Assembly (NCBI RefSeq): GCF_900116445.1
Contig: NZ_FPBH01000008.1
Coordinates: forward strand, 224,437 to 288,436
Origin: Paraburkholderia aspalathi
GTDB taxonomy: Bacteria > Pseudomonadota > Gammaproteobacteria > Burkholderiales > Burkholderiaceae
Direction: 5' to 3'
DNA: 64,000 nt
Shown here: piece after piece, positions 27,702 to 36,169 of the stretch
How positions within the stretch are numbered: position 1 is the first letter of the stretch
Layout: every line of letters begins with the position of its first letter
Program-made: the position numbers and the translations under genes
Notes under the pieces: generated by a model
What the model was told of the DNA's origin: nothing
The model's database searches: none
The model's input: only the letters and a program-made list of their open reading frames with translations

Positions 27702-28610
27702 TCAGCCGTGAACGCGCTCCTTGACCAGTTCGATAAAGCGGGTCGCCGCGCTATTGCGCAGTCCCGCAGGGTAAGCAAGATGCAGCGGAGCACTCAACTT
27801 CGCGGGATTCGTCAATGTGCAATAGACGGTGCCCACCTGGTCGTACCGTTGCATCGACGCCGGCACCAGCGTCACTCCCAACCCTGCCGCGACCAGATTG
27901 ATTCCCGACACCATGCGCGGCACCTCGCGCGCAATCCGCGGGACAAACCCGGCTTGCCTGCATGCTGCCAGGATATCCGCATACATGCCCGGCGCCCCCG
28001 GCCGGCGGACCAGAATGAAGTCCTCGTGCGCCAATGCCTTTAACGACACCTGCGGCCGCTTTTTACCCGCACCTTTCAGCAACGGATGTCCAACGGGCAA
28101 TACCACCACCATCGGTTCGTCGAGCAATAACTCGAACGCCACGCCCTCGCGTACATCGACCGGCTTGCGGAGAAACGCGGCCTGAATTTGCCCCGCGGCC
28201 AAACGCTCGATAATTTCCGCCGCATTGAGTTCGGCAAGTTCCACGGCAACCTCGGGGCACACCGCGCGAAAGGCCCGGATCGTCTCGGTGGTGAAGGGAT
28301 GGAACGCCGCCGAACTGGTGAGGCCGATCGAGATCGTGCCGAGCTCGCCGCGCGCAATCCGGTTCGCCCTGTCCACCGACTGTTGCAGCTCCTGCAGCAA
28401 GCGTTGCGCGTCTTCCGCAAAGGCTTGCCCCGCAGGCGTCAAAGTTACGCCGCGCGGCATGCGCACAAACAGCTCGAAGCCGATCTCTTCCTCCAGCGTT
28501 CGAATCTGCTGCGAGAGCGGCGGCTGTTGCATGGCCAGCCGTTCGGCCGCACGCGTGAATTGGCCTTCCTCAGCAACCGCCAGGAAGTAGCGCAAATGTC
28601 GAAGCTCCAT
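27702..28610 (-). CDS. LysR family transcriptional regulator (BenM/CatM-like)
   Basis: A 302-residue LysR protein: HTH MELRHLRYFLAVAEEGQFTRAAERLAMQQPPLSQQI and effector domain (ISIGLTSSAAFHPF, GQIQAAFLRKPVDVREGVAFELL, AAGLGVTLVPASMQ). The opening residues are typical for regulators of aromatic or organic acid catabolism. It is divergent from the porin gene that begins the hydrolase/transporter group at 28.8-33.4 kb and may control it. A palindrome suited to LysR binding lies 43 bases before its start. Confidence 0.92.
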   Translation of the reverse strand: MELRHLRYFLAVAEEGQFTRAAERLAMQQPPLSQQIRTLEEEIGFELFVRMPRGVTLTPAGQAFAEDAQRLLQELQQSVDRANRIARGELGTISIGLTSSAAFHPFTTETIRAFRAVCPEVAVELAELNAAEIIERLAAGQIQAAFLRKPVDVREGVAFELLLDEPMVVVLPVGHPLLKGAGKKRPQVSLKALAHEDFILVRRPGAPGMYADILAACRQAGFVPRIAREVPRMVSGINLVAAGLGVTLVPASMQRYDQVGTVYCTLTNPAKLSAPLHLAYPAGLRNSAATRFIELVKERVHG

Positions 28611-28652
28611 CGTGTTCTGTCTCCTGGGTCTTGCTTTGCGTTCGATTCATTG

Positions 28653-28671
28653 CCATATCGTATAGATATGG
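28653..28671. promoter_or_regulatory. Candidate LysR operator in the lysR-porin spacer
   Basis: The arms CCATAT (28653-28658) and ATATGG (28666-28671) flank a 7-base centre, giving a 19-base palindrome with internal T-N11-A geometry. It lies 43 bases before lysR and 150 bases before the porin gene, where a shared operator would be expected. Confidence 0.4.
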
Positions 28672-28820
28672 ATGGTGCATAAAACAGGTATTTTACATTT
28701 ACCACGCTCAATCCTACGATCTCGTCCATCGCGTCGATCGAGGCCTGCGCTGCGTACGACAAGTACGGCAAGCAGGCTCGAGCGCCCCGCGACATAAAAC
28801 AAAATCCACAGGAGACGATA

Positions 28821-29876
28821 GTGAAAAAGCAATGTGCGGTGGCCGCATTGGCCGTGGTGAGTTGCGCGAGTGCGCATGCTCAGGCATCGGTCACGCTGTA
28901 CGGGGTGATCGATACGAATATCGAATTCCTCAACCATGCAGGGGCCAGTGGTGGCTCGCTGGTCCGCGAGAACTCCGGTGGACTGAGCAACTCGCGCTTC
29001 GGTTTTCGTGGGACCGAGGACCTCGGCGGCGGCAATAAAGCGTTTTTCATTCTCGAAGCAGGTTTCAACGGCAACGACGGCACCAATGCAACTGCCGGCG
29101 TGCTATTCAACCGGACCGCGGCGGTCGGGGTGTCGAATGAAGCCTTCGGTGCGTTGTCGGCGGGTTTGCAGTACACGGCGATGTACGACACGCTCATCAA
29201 GTACGACCCGATGGTGTTCGGCCAGCAATACACGTGGATGCCGACCACCGGCTCCGCGGACGGCTTCTCGTTCAAGGCGCGCGTGAACAACTCGGTCAAG
29301 TATGTGGGCCGCTTCGGCGGCTTGACGGCGACGGCGGATTACAGCTTCGGCGGCACGGCGGATTCGTTTCAAAGCAGCGCGGCATACGGCGGCGCGCTCG
29401 ATTACGACAGCGGCAGCTTTGCCGCAGCGGTGGCTTACGACTACCGCAACGGCGCCATCAATTCGACCGGCATGTGGACCAAGTCGCGCAACTGGAGCGC
29501 GTCGGCGCGCGAGCAGATCGGCGACGTAACCGTCATGGGCGGCTACGAGCACTATCTGTTCAACCCGACCAAAGGCAAGACGGTGTCGTCGGCGTTGTGG
29601 TTCGGCGGCGTGCGCTATCTGATCGCGCCGACGTTCCGTTTGACGGCCGCCGCGTATTACCAGAGCAACAAGGCGGACAACGTATCGAACTCGTTGATGG
29701 GCGTGCTCGGTGCGGACTATATTCTGTCGAAGCGAACCGATGTGTACGCAACCGTTGCCTATGCTGCTTCCACGCGCTATGCCAACGACCAGTACACGCC
29801 GGTCGGCTTGACGAGCGACACCGCTTTCGGTCCGAACCAGACGGGTGTGACGCTCGGTATCCGCCACCGGTTCTGA
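28821..29876 (+). CDS. Gram-negative porin (OmpC-like, Burkholderia type)
   Basis: A 351-residue outer membrane trimeric porin. It has a signal peptide (MKKQCAVAALAVVSCASAHAQ), a mature start SVTLYGVIDTNIEF, the FGFRGTEDLGGGNKAFFILE strand pair, SRNWSASAREQIGDVTVMGGYEHY, and a C-terminal Phe in LGIRHRF as required for BAM insertion. It probably admits the substrate of the esterase/transporter genes that follow. It is preceded by a purine-rich CAGGAGACGATA stretch. Confidence 0.93.
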   Translation: MKKQCAVAALAVVSCASAHAQASVTLYGVIDTNIEFLNHAGASGGSLVRENSGGLSNSRFGFRGTEDLGGGNKAFFILEAGFNGNDGTNATAGVLFNRTAAVGVSNEAFGALSAGLQYTAMYDTLIKYDPMVFGQQYTWMPTTGSADGFSFKARVNNSVKYVGRFGGLTATADYSFGGTADSFQSSAAYGGALDYDSGSFAAAVAYDYRNGAINSTGMWTKSRNWSASAREQIGDVTVMGGYEHYLFNPTKGKTVSSALWFGGVRYLIAPTFRLTAAAYYQSNKADNVSNSLMGVLGADYILSKRTDVYATVAYAASTRYANDQYTPVGLTSDTAFGPNQTGVTLGIRHRF

Positions 29877-29952
29877 GTTTTTGAGCTTTTCAACGACAGA
29901 TTTGACGATGCGCCGCGTTCAAGACAGTGCACGGTGATCAGGAGCAAGCTGC

Positions 29953-31029
29953 ATGACATTCAATCTTTCACGACGTCTGGCGATGGGGTGCGCGGCAGCC
30001 GGTGCCGCCATGCTGGCGTTGCTCGCGCAACCGGCATTCGCGGTGCATGCCTACGAGTCGCATCTGAAACCGGTGGCGACGATCTCGGATACACGGTTTG
30101 TGATCGACACGCCGCAAGGGCAAGCTGAATTTCCGCTGTACCTGTCGAAGGATTGGACCGTCGCGCAGCCGCAGGTGACACGTGCGGTGATTGTGATTCA
30201 CGGCAAACTGCGCAACGCGGACGTGTATTTTCGCACCGCGCAGAATGCACGCGATGCTGCTCATGCGGATCCCGATAGCACGCTCCTGATCGCGCCACAG
30301 TTCCTCGCCACGCTCGACACGCGTGTGCATAACGAACCGGCCAATCTGTTGCGCTGGACCGGCGACGCGTGGATGGGCGGCGAAGCGGCGCGGGCGCCGC
30401 AGCCCATCAGTTCGTATGCAGTGCTCGACGCGATCGTCACGCGTCTCGCGGATCGCAAGCTGTTTCCGAATCTGCGGCACGTCGTGTTCGCGGGGCACTC
30501 AGGTGGTGGCCAGGTCGTGCAGCGCTACGCGGTGGCGGCGCATAACATCGGCGTGCTGACGGATGAAGGCATCGACGTGCGCTACGTGGTGGCGAGCCCG
30601 TCGACGTATGCGTATTTCGATGCACAACGGCCGAATGCGCAAGGTGTAGCGGCGCCGTTCGATGCCGCACAATGCGCCGATTTCAATCAATGGAAATACG
30701 GCATGGACAATCGGCCGCCGTACCTGGATGACCGCTCGCCTGCGCAACTCGAAGCGACGTATGCGTCGCGCCGCATTGACTACCTGGTCGGCGGCGCGGA
30801 CGATGATCCGCAGCAAAGCGCGCTCGATAGAAGCTGTGCCGCCGAAGCGCAAGGTCCGCAGCGTGTCGCGCGCGCGGAGGCGTATTACCGGTACATCCAG
30901 TCGCGTCATCCGGAAGGGTTGAAGCAGAGTTTTCATATCGTGCCGGGTGTGGGTCACAACGGCGCGCGCATGTTGACGTCGGTCTGCGCGTTGTCGGCGA
31001 TGTTCGACACCAAAGGATGCGAGCAATGA
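29953..31029 (+). CDS. Exported alpha/beta hydrolase
   Basis: A 358-residue alpha/beta-hydrolase with a signal peptide (MTFNLSRRLAMGCAAAGAAMLALLAQPAFA), so it acts in the periplasm or outside. The nucleophile elbow is GHSGGGQ (S183), and the oxyanion region is VIVIHGKLRNADVYF. A Cys-containing segment GGADDDPQQSALDRSCAAEAQG and VPGVGHNG (likely the catalytic His) follow. It is paralogous to the cytosolic protein at 32428-33438. Between them lies a carboxylate transporter whose start overlaps this stop. Together this suggests ester cleavage outside followed by uptake of the acid. The exact substrate is unknown. Confidence 0.8.
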   Translation: MTFNLSRRLAMGCAAAGAAMLALLAQPAFAVHAYESHLKPVATISDTRFVIDTPQGQAEFPLYLSKDWTVAQPQVTRAVIVIHGKLRNADVYFRTAQNARDAAHADPDSTLLIAPQFLATLDTRVHNEPANLLRWTGDAWMGGEAARAPQPISSYAVLDAIVTRLADRKLFPNLRHVVFAGHSGGGQVVQRYAVAAHNIGVLTDEGIDVRYVVASPSTYAYFDAQRPNAQGVAAPFDAAQCADFNQWKYGMDNRPPYLDDRSPAQLEATYASRRIDYLVGGADDDPQQSALDRSCAAEAQGPQRVARAEAYYRYIQSRHPEGLKQSFHIVPGVGHNGARMLTSVCALSAMFDTKGCEQ

Positions 31030-32384
31030 GCGAGGCGAGTTTGAATCGGCGTGACGATGCGGCGTCCGCTTTGGAGGCATCGAACGGACTGAGCCCCTCG
31101 ATGGTGCGGCGCGCGATCTTTGCCTCAGTGCTCGGCAACGGGCTCGAGTGGTTCGATTTTCTGATCTACGGCTACTTCGCAAAGATCATCGCGCAGGTGT
31201 TCTTTCCTGGCGGCAGCGGTTTCGTGTCGATCATGCTGACGCTCGCCACGTTCGCCGTGGGCTTTATCGTGAGGCCGATCGGCGGCATTCTGTTCGGTAT
31301 CTATGCGGACCGGGCGGGGCGGCGCAAAGCACTTTCGCTGCTGATCATTTCGATGGCGGCGAGCACGCTGTTGATGGGCCTCACGCCGGGCTATGCCAGC
31401 ATCGGCATCGCGGCGCCGTTGCTCGTGGTGCTCGCGCGGCTGTTGCAAGGGCTCTCGGTGGGCGGGCAGTTCGCGACGGCCTCGGCGATGCTGGTCGAGT
31501 ACGCGCCGCCGCACAAGAAGATGTTCTACGGCAGCTTCAATATGTCGGCGCAGGCGTTCGCGTTGCTGCTTTCGTCAGGCGTCGGTTATCTGCTGACCAC
31601 GCAGCTCACGCATGAGCAACTGGTGGCGTGGGGCTGGCGCCTGCCGTTTCTGTTCGGCGCGTTGGCGGGGCCGTTCGGTTTCTACATCCGGCATCGGGTG
31701 GCGGAATCGCCGGAGTTCGAGCGCTTGCTCGATCAAAAGGACAAGCCGCTGCGCGTGACGGTGCGCCAGTTCTTCCGCGATAACGGCGACGCGGCGATCT
31801 GTGCGATGGGCGTGATCATCATCGGCGCGGCGACCAATTATGTGTGGCACTCGTATCTGTCGGTGTATGTCGAGCGGCAATTGCATCTGCCGCTGTCCAC
31901 CGCGCTGCTCGGCGCGTTCGTGTCGGGCGTGCTGAATCTGTTCCTGTTTCCGCTGTCCGGCAAGCTTGCCGATCGTTACGGCGCGTACCGGCTGTTCTAT
32001 CCGATTGTGATCACGTGGATGGTGTGCGTGTATCCGCTGTATCACTTCGTCGTGACGAATCCCACGCCGGGGCATCTGTTCATCGCGCAGATGGTCGCAA
32101 CGGTGTTCCTTGCCGCCATGTCCGGTTCGCACCCCGGCATGCTCGCGACGCTGTTTCCGGTGCGCAGCCGTTCGGCGGGCGTGGCGCTGTCGTACAACAT
32201 TGCGGTGACGCTGTTCGGCGGCATGGCGCCGCTCACCATCACCGCCTTGACGCATCTGACCGGCAGCAGTTTGACGCCGGCGTTCTACCTGATTTTTGCC
32301 GGTTTCGTGTCGCTCGCGATGGTGTATTTCACGCGCTCGGGACGTGAGCCGGGCGGTGCAACAGCGAAGTTCGTCACGCGTTAA
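31026..32384 (+). CDS. MFS transporter, metabolite:H+ symporter (MHS) type
   Basis: A 452-residue inner-membrane protein with twelve helices and MHS-family marks: GNGLEWFDFLIYGYFAKIIAQVFFP at helix 1, RPIGGILFGIYADRAGRRKAL in the 2-3 loop, and RLLQGLSVGGQFATASAMLVEYAP. Relatives import citrate, ketoglutarate, proline or shikimate with protons. ATG at 31026 overlaps the hydrolase stop (ATGA), so the two are cotranslated. It probably imports the acid released by the exported hydrolase. Confidence 0.92.
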   Translation: MSEASLNRRDDAASALEASNGLSPSMVRRAIFASVLGNGLEWFDFLIYGYFAKIIAQVFFPGGSGFVSIMLTLATFAVGFIVRPIGGILFGIYADRAGRRKALSLLIISMAASTLLMGLTPGYASIGIAAPLLVVLARLLQGLSVGGQFATASAMLVEYAPPHKKMFYGSFNMSAQAFALLLSSGVGYLLTTQLTHEQLVAWGWRLPFLFGALAGPFGFYIRHRVAESPEFERLLDQKDKPLRVTVRQFFRDNGDAAICAMGVIIIGAATNYVWHSYLSVYVERQLHLPLSTALLGAFVSGVLNLFLFPLSGKLADRYGAYRLFYPIVITWMVCVYPLYHFVVTNPTPGHLFIAQMVATVFLAAMSGSHPGMLATLFPVRSRSAGVALSYNIAVTLFGGMAPLTITALTHLTGSSLTPAFYLIFAGFVSLAMVYFTRSGREPGGATAKFVTR

Positions 32385-32427
32385 CCGCCACTAGCCAGAC
32401 TGATTAGATGACTCACGAGCTTATTGC

Positions 32428-33438
32428 ATGACCCAGCCTTTGATTACCGATGACGAACGCGCGCCAAATGAACGTCCGGTTGCGGTCGTCGCCAGCCGGC
32501 ATCTGAGTGTCGCGACGCTTGCGGGTAGCGGCACCGTGCCGGTGTTCGCGAACGGCGACTGGCTTGCGCCGACGCATGACGTCAAGCGTGCCGTGATTCT
32601 GATTCACGGACGCCTGCGAAATGCGGACACGTACTTCAATCTGGCGGAGCGCGCGTGCGCACTGGCTGGTGGCGATGCGGCCGATACGCTGCTGATCGTG
32701 CCGCAGTTCCTCGCGAGTGCGGACCTTAGTGCGCATGCGTTGCCACCGTCCACGCTCCATTGGGACTGGACTGGCTGGATGGGCGGCGACAACGCCGAAG
32801 GTCCGGCGCCGCTCAGTTCGTTCGATGTGCTCGACGCCATTCTGGAGACGCTGGCGTCGCGCGAGCAGTTTGCGTCGCTGACGGAGGTGGTGATCGCCGG
32901 GCATTCGGGCGGTGGCCAGGTGGTGCAGCGCTACGCCGTGGTGACGCGCGGTGAGGCGCCGCTCGTCGCGCGCGGAATTGCGCTGCGCTATGTGGTCGCG
33001 AATCCTTCGTCATACGTGTACTTCGACGCGATGCGGCCGACAGCATCAGGTGAATTCGTGGCGTTCGATGCGACGGCATGTCCGTCGTTCAATCGCTGGA
33101 AGTATGGGCTCGAAGATTTGCCGGCCTATGCTTCGAGCGACGGTGATTCGAGCTCCGCTGATGCGCTCGAATCACGCTATGCGCGTCGTGACGTCACCGT
33201 GCTGCTCGGCGGCGCGGATTGCGATCCGCAGCATCCGGCACTCGACCGTTCATGCGCTGCGCAGACGCAGGGCGAGCATCGGTTGGGGCGCGGATTGGCT
33301 TACGCGCGCTATATGGCGTCGCGGCATCCGGAACGGGCGCTGAAGCATCGTACGTTTGTGATCGACGGCGTCGGGCACGACGCGAAGGGGATTTTTGCAT
33401 CGGCGCAGGGGCTGGCGGCGTTGTTCGGCAAGGCATGA
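32428..33438 (+). CDS. Cytosolic alpha/beta hydrolase, paralogue of the exported one
   Basis: A 336-residue alpha/beta-hydrolase without a signal peptide. It aligns along its length with the protein at 29953-31029: VILIHGRLRNADTYF, WMGGDNAEGPAPLSSFDVLDAI, GHSGGGQVVQRYAV (S160), GGADCDPQHPALDRSCAAQTQGE and IDGVGHDAKG. The pair looks like a duplication in which one copy is exported and the other acts on material already inside. It follows the transporter by 43 bases and probably belongs to the same transcript. Confidence 0.8.
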   Translation: MTQPLITDDERAPNERPVAVVASRHLSVATLAGSGTVPVFANGDWLAPTHDVKRAVILIHGRLRNADTYFNLAERACALAGGDAADTLLIVPQFLASADLSAHALPPSTLHWDWTGWMGGDNAEGPAPLSSFDVLDAILETLASREQFASLTEVVIAGHSGGGQVVQRYAVVTRGEAPLVARGIALRYVVANPSSYVYFDAMRPTASGEFVAFDATACPSFNRWKYGLEDLPAYASSDGDSSSADALESRYARRDVTVLLGGADCDPQHPALDRSCAAQTQGEHRLGRGLAYARYMASRHPERALKHRTFVIDGVGHDAKGIFASAQGLAALFGKA

Positions 33439-33483
33439 ACCGTGCTACTGCGATAAGGCCAGCTTTCAAAGGACTGTGCCGAC

Positions 33484-33924
33484 ATGAACAAGACCCGAAT
33501 TCTCGCGGCCGCGATCGCCGCTGTATCACTTGGCGCCTTGCTGCCGTGCAGCGCGAATGCTGACGATGCGCCTAGCCCGTGTGCATCGCTCAAACGGATC
33601 GTCGCGGCGGCGCCGGACGGCCTGGCTTCGCTGACACCGGATGACGGCAAGGGCGTCGCGCAACCCTACGGCGATGACGCCCAGTGTTCGGCGAGCCGCG
33701 GGAGTTATCAATGCACGTGGACGCCGCATCACGACGCCGGTTCGAGCGCGGACGCGCTGCAGGGTGTCGCGGCGGACATCGCCTCGTGCCTGCCGGACGC
33801 GACGCATGATCAGAATTCACCGGGACGTCAGCATTTTTATCTTGGCACGCGCGCCAAACGGACCGATATTACGTTGACGCGGGCTGATTCGAGCAAGTTG
33901 AGGCTGGTTGTATCGGGCAAGTGA
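33484..33924 (+). CDS. Small exported protein of unknown function
   Basis: A 146-residue protein with a signal peptide (MNKTRILAAAIAAVSLGALLPCSANA) and four Cys in the mature part (PCASLKR, AQCSASRGSYQCTW, IASCLPD), which probably form two disulfides in the periplasm. No family is recognised. The start has AAAGGA at a suitable distance upstream. It follows the second hydrolase by 45 bases and could be its operon partner. Confidence 0.65.
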   Translation: MNKTRILAAAIAAVSLGALLPCSANADDAPSPCASLKRIVAAAPDGLASLTPDDGKGVAQPYGDDAQCSASRGSYQCTWTPHHDAGSSADALQGVAADIASCLPDATHDQNSPGRQHFYLGTRAKRTDITLTRADSSKLRLVVSGK

Positions 33925-33961
33925 GCGGGCACGTGCGTTTCGGACTATCCGAGCGTAGCCG

Positions 33962-34573
33962 TTATTGTGATGCTGGCCACCATGTCCAGCCGCGTCGCGA
34001 GCGTCGCAACTCGACCATCGAGAGCGGCGCGATTTCGATGTGCGGAAACACGCCCGGCGACGCGCCGAGCACATGAACGATGGCGGCCCGGATCACTGGA
34101 GCGTGCGTGACGGCGACCACGTTGTGGGTGTTGCCCGGTATGACGTCCTCGCTCAACGCATCGCTCAACGCACCGTTTAGCGCATCGAGCCACTGTCCCA
34201 CCCGCTTCACGAGTTGACTGAACGACTCGCCGCCGTGCGCGGCCGCGTCGGGATCGTGTGTCCATGCGGCGAGGTCGTGTGGTGCTTCGACCGCGAGATC
34301 GGCAAGGCGGCGGCCGTGCCACCGGCCGTAGTCCATATCTGCCAGCCGCTCGTCGACCGATGCCGCGGCGCCGAGCCCCAAGGCCGACGCCGTATCGCGC
34401 GCACAAACGGCAGGACTGACGAAAACCGCCGCGTCATCCGGAATCGACAGACGCGCTCGTGCGGCGGCGGCTTCGGCGAGGCCGCGTGCGTCGAGCGGGT
34501 CGTCGGCAGGGAAGCGGCCCGCGCGCATCGCCGCGGTCGATGCGTGGCTGATCAGTAACAGCCGTATGTCCAT
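33962..34573 (-). CDS. Histidine phosphatase superfamily protein (CobC-like) with altered RHG motif
   Basis: A 203-residue phosphoglycerate-mutase-fold protein. The N-terminal RHG motif that carries the phospho-His reads S9-H10-A11 (LLLISHAST), so the His is kept and the Arg is lost. The second Arg (SPAVCARDTA), the acidic residue in DYGRWHGR and the second His in VAVTHAPVIRAAI are present. CobC relatives dephosphorylate alpha-ribazole phosphate in cobalamin synthesis. Its neighbours are a cobalamin riboswitch and the cbtBA genes on the other strand, which supports a B12 link. Activity is doubtful because of the Arg loss. Confidence 0.75.
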   Translation of the reverse strand: MDIRLLLISHASTAAMRAGRFPADDPLDARGLAEAAAARARLSIPDDAAVFVSPAVCARDTASALGLGAAASVDERLADMDYGRWHGRRLADLAVEAPHDLAAWTHDPDAAAHGGESFSQLVKRVGQWLDALNGALSDALSEDVIPGNTHNVVAVTHAPVIRAAIVHVLGASPGVFPHIEIAPLSMVELRRSRRGWTWWPASQ

Positions 34574-34668
34574 TCAATTGATTTCCATAAAGACCGGACT
34601 AGAGCGGGACGCCGCGTACATGCTTTGCATTGCCGGGAGGCAAAGTTTAGCGCGTAGAATAGCGTCAC

Positions 34669-34756
34669 TGCGAAGCACGGAAGCCGGTGAGAGCCCGGCG
34701 CGGTCGCGCCACTGTAATCGGCATTCATGAGCCGAAAGCCAGACCTGAGCTTCGCA
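34669..34756 (+). ncRNA. Cobalamin riboswitch upstream of cbtBA
   Basis: The B12-box elements are present in order: AAGCCGGTGAGAGCCCGGCG, CGCCACTGTAAT and GAAAGCCAGACC. The closing stem is TGCGAAGC (34669-34676) with GCTTCGCA (34749-34756). The core is only ~88 bases, shorter than classical AdoCbl aptamers. Downstream, GGGG (34780-34783) can pair with CCCC (34791-34794) right beside the AGGAG ribosome binding site (34796-34800), a likely expression switch. Confidence 0.9.
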
Positions 34757-34809
34757 CCATCCCTCTTCAATCGACTATCGGGGCGCGTTACCCCCAGGAG
34801 ATGTCCATT

Positions 34810-35031
34810 ATGTCCAACGCTGTTTTCGATTCCACGACACAGCCCGTCGCCCAACCCACGCCGATTCCGCTGCGTGAACTGCTGCCTTGGGTCGTGTTCG
34901 GCGGCTTGCTGTTGTTGCTTGCGCTGTATTTCGTTGGTGCGGAGCAGGGCGCCACGTCGCTGGTGCCTGGCATGTATGTGCACGAATTCGTGCACGACGG
35001 CCGCCATCTGCTCGGCTTTCCCTGCCACTAA
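34810..35031 (+). CDS. cbtB: CbtB, small subunit of a predicted cobalt transporter
   Basis: A 73-residue protein with one membrane helix (ELLPWVVFGGLLLLLALYFVG) and the C-terminal His cluster of CbtB (YVHEFVHDGRHLLGFPCH), thought to bind cobalt. ATG at 34810 was chosen because AGGAG at 34796-34800 is nine bases away; an ATG at 34801 directly abuts the site. The gene lies under the cobalamin riboswitch and is expected to be shut off when B12 is ample. It works with CbtA encoded 11 bases downstream. Confidence 0.9.
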   Translation: MSNAVFDSTTQPVAQPTPIPLRELLPWVVFGGLLLLLALYFVGAEQGATSLVPGMYVHEFVHDGRHLLGFPCH

Positions 35032-35042
35032 CGGAGTCGAAC

Positions 35043-35789
35043 ATGGTCGGTAAATTGTTGGTACGCGGGATGCTTGCAGGCATCGCCGCGGGATTGCTCA
35101 CGTTCGGCTTCGCGAGACTGGTGGGCGAACCGCAGGTCGATCAGGCGATTTCCTTCGAGGAAAAGGCCGACGCCGCCAAAGGCGAAGCGCCCGAACCCGA
35201 ACTGGTGAGTCGCGGCACCCAAGCTGGGCTGGGATTGTTGACGGGCGTGGTGACGTACGGTGCCGCGTTCGGCGGCCTGTTCTCACTGGTGTTCGCCTAT
35301 GCGTACGGTCGCGTCGGCACGCTGAGTGCACGCGCGTTGTCCGCATGGCTCGCGCTTGGCGCGTTTATCACACTGGTGATTGTCCCGAACATCAAGTACC
35401 CGGCGAATCCCCCTTCGGTGGGCGACCCCGAGACGATCGGGATGCGGACCGGCTTGTTCTTCCTGATGATTGCGATCTCGCTGGCGGCAATGGTGTTTTC
35501 GCTGAAGGTTCGACGCCGCGCGGCACTGAAGCTGGGCGCATGGAATGGTTCGATCGTGGCGGGCGTCGTGTTCGTTGCGATCATTGCGGGCGTGCAACTG
35601 TCGATGCCGACGATCAACGAAGTGCCGGCGGCTTTTCCGGCGGTGCTGTTGTGGAAATTCCGCGTCGCGGCCATCGGCATGCAGGTGATTATGTGGACGA
35701 CCGTTGGGCTGCTGTTCGGCGCGCTCGTTGAGCGAAGCAAATTGCTGGCTCCCGCGAGCCGCAGCGCCGCGAAGTCTGCTTACCTTTGA
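35043..35789 (+). CDS. cbtA: CbtA, membrane subunit of a predicted cobalt transporter
   Basis: A 248-residue protein with about six membrane helices (LVRGMLAGIAAGLLTFGFARLVGEP at the N-terminus; GLLTGVVTYGAAFGGLFSLVFAYAYGR) and the family's NIKYPANPPSVGDPETI loop. CbtA members are B12-regulated and predicted to import cobalt, by genomic context rather than direct proof. ATG at 35043 opens the conserved N-terminus just after cbtB; a longer frame overlapping cbtB is not supported. Confidence 0.9.
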   Translation: MVGKLLVRGMLAGIAAGLLTFGFARLVGEPQVDQAISFEEKADAAKGEAPEPELVSRGTQAGLGLLTGVVTYGAAFGGLFSLVFAYAYGRVGTLSARALSAWLALGAFITLVIVPNIKYPANPPSVGDPETIGMRTGLFFLMIAISLAAMVFSLKVRRRAALKLGAWNGSIVAGVVFVAIIAGVQLSMPTINEVPAAFPAVLLWKFRVAAIGMQVIMWTTVGLLFGALVERSKLLAPASRSAAKSAYL

Positions 35790-35882
35790 TGTGAACGGCG
35801 TGACCGTGCGAGCCGCGGTCACGCCGACGTGCAGCGCGAGAGAAGCCAAATACATCAAGTACTTGGCGCGTTTGCCGGAATG

Positions 35883-35917
35883 TTATCCACAGGCTTGTGA
35901 ACGTTTTCTGTGGATAA
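35883..35917 (+). repeat. 35-nt DnaA-box palindromic element, copy 1
   Basis: TTATCCACA (35883-35891) and its exact reverse complement TGTGGATAA (35909-35917) flank a 17-base centre. Each arm equals the 9-base consensus DnaA box. The element lies between cbtA and the amino-acid binding protein gene. Confidence 0.85.
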
Positions 35918-36036
35918 GCCACCCCATCTGCAATGCGCCGCTCCGCGCCAACCGTGTCGGCGATCATCGCTGCGCCCCCCCGCACCGCAAGCAACAAACC
36001 GATCTGCGTCAAGCACTTAGGTACGATGCCCCGTTG

Positions 36037-36071
36037 TTATCAACAACCCTATGAACATTTTCTGTGGACAA
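36037..36071 (+). repeat. 35-nt DnaA-box palindromic element, copy 2
   Basis: The arms are TTATCAACA (36037-36045) and TGTGGACAA (36063-36071) with the same 17-base spacing and the shared core GAACATTTTC. It lies 98 bases before the binding-protein start. Confidence 0.8.
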
Positions 36072-36169
36072 GTGCCATGGCCGCATAACGTTATGCAAAT
36101 CGCTTGGTTGCCCGAAGCCGGGGCAAATCCGACACTCACTCCAATCTCAAGCAAACCGAGTCTGGAGCC

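Larger units (their letters stand above)
35790..36169. other. 380-base spacer carrying two DnaA-box-like palindromic elements
   Basis: There is no coding region. The spacer holds two 35-base elements (35883-35917 and 36037-36071) of the dispersed family described below, plus the promoter region of the downstream binding-protein gene. Confidence 0.6.
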
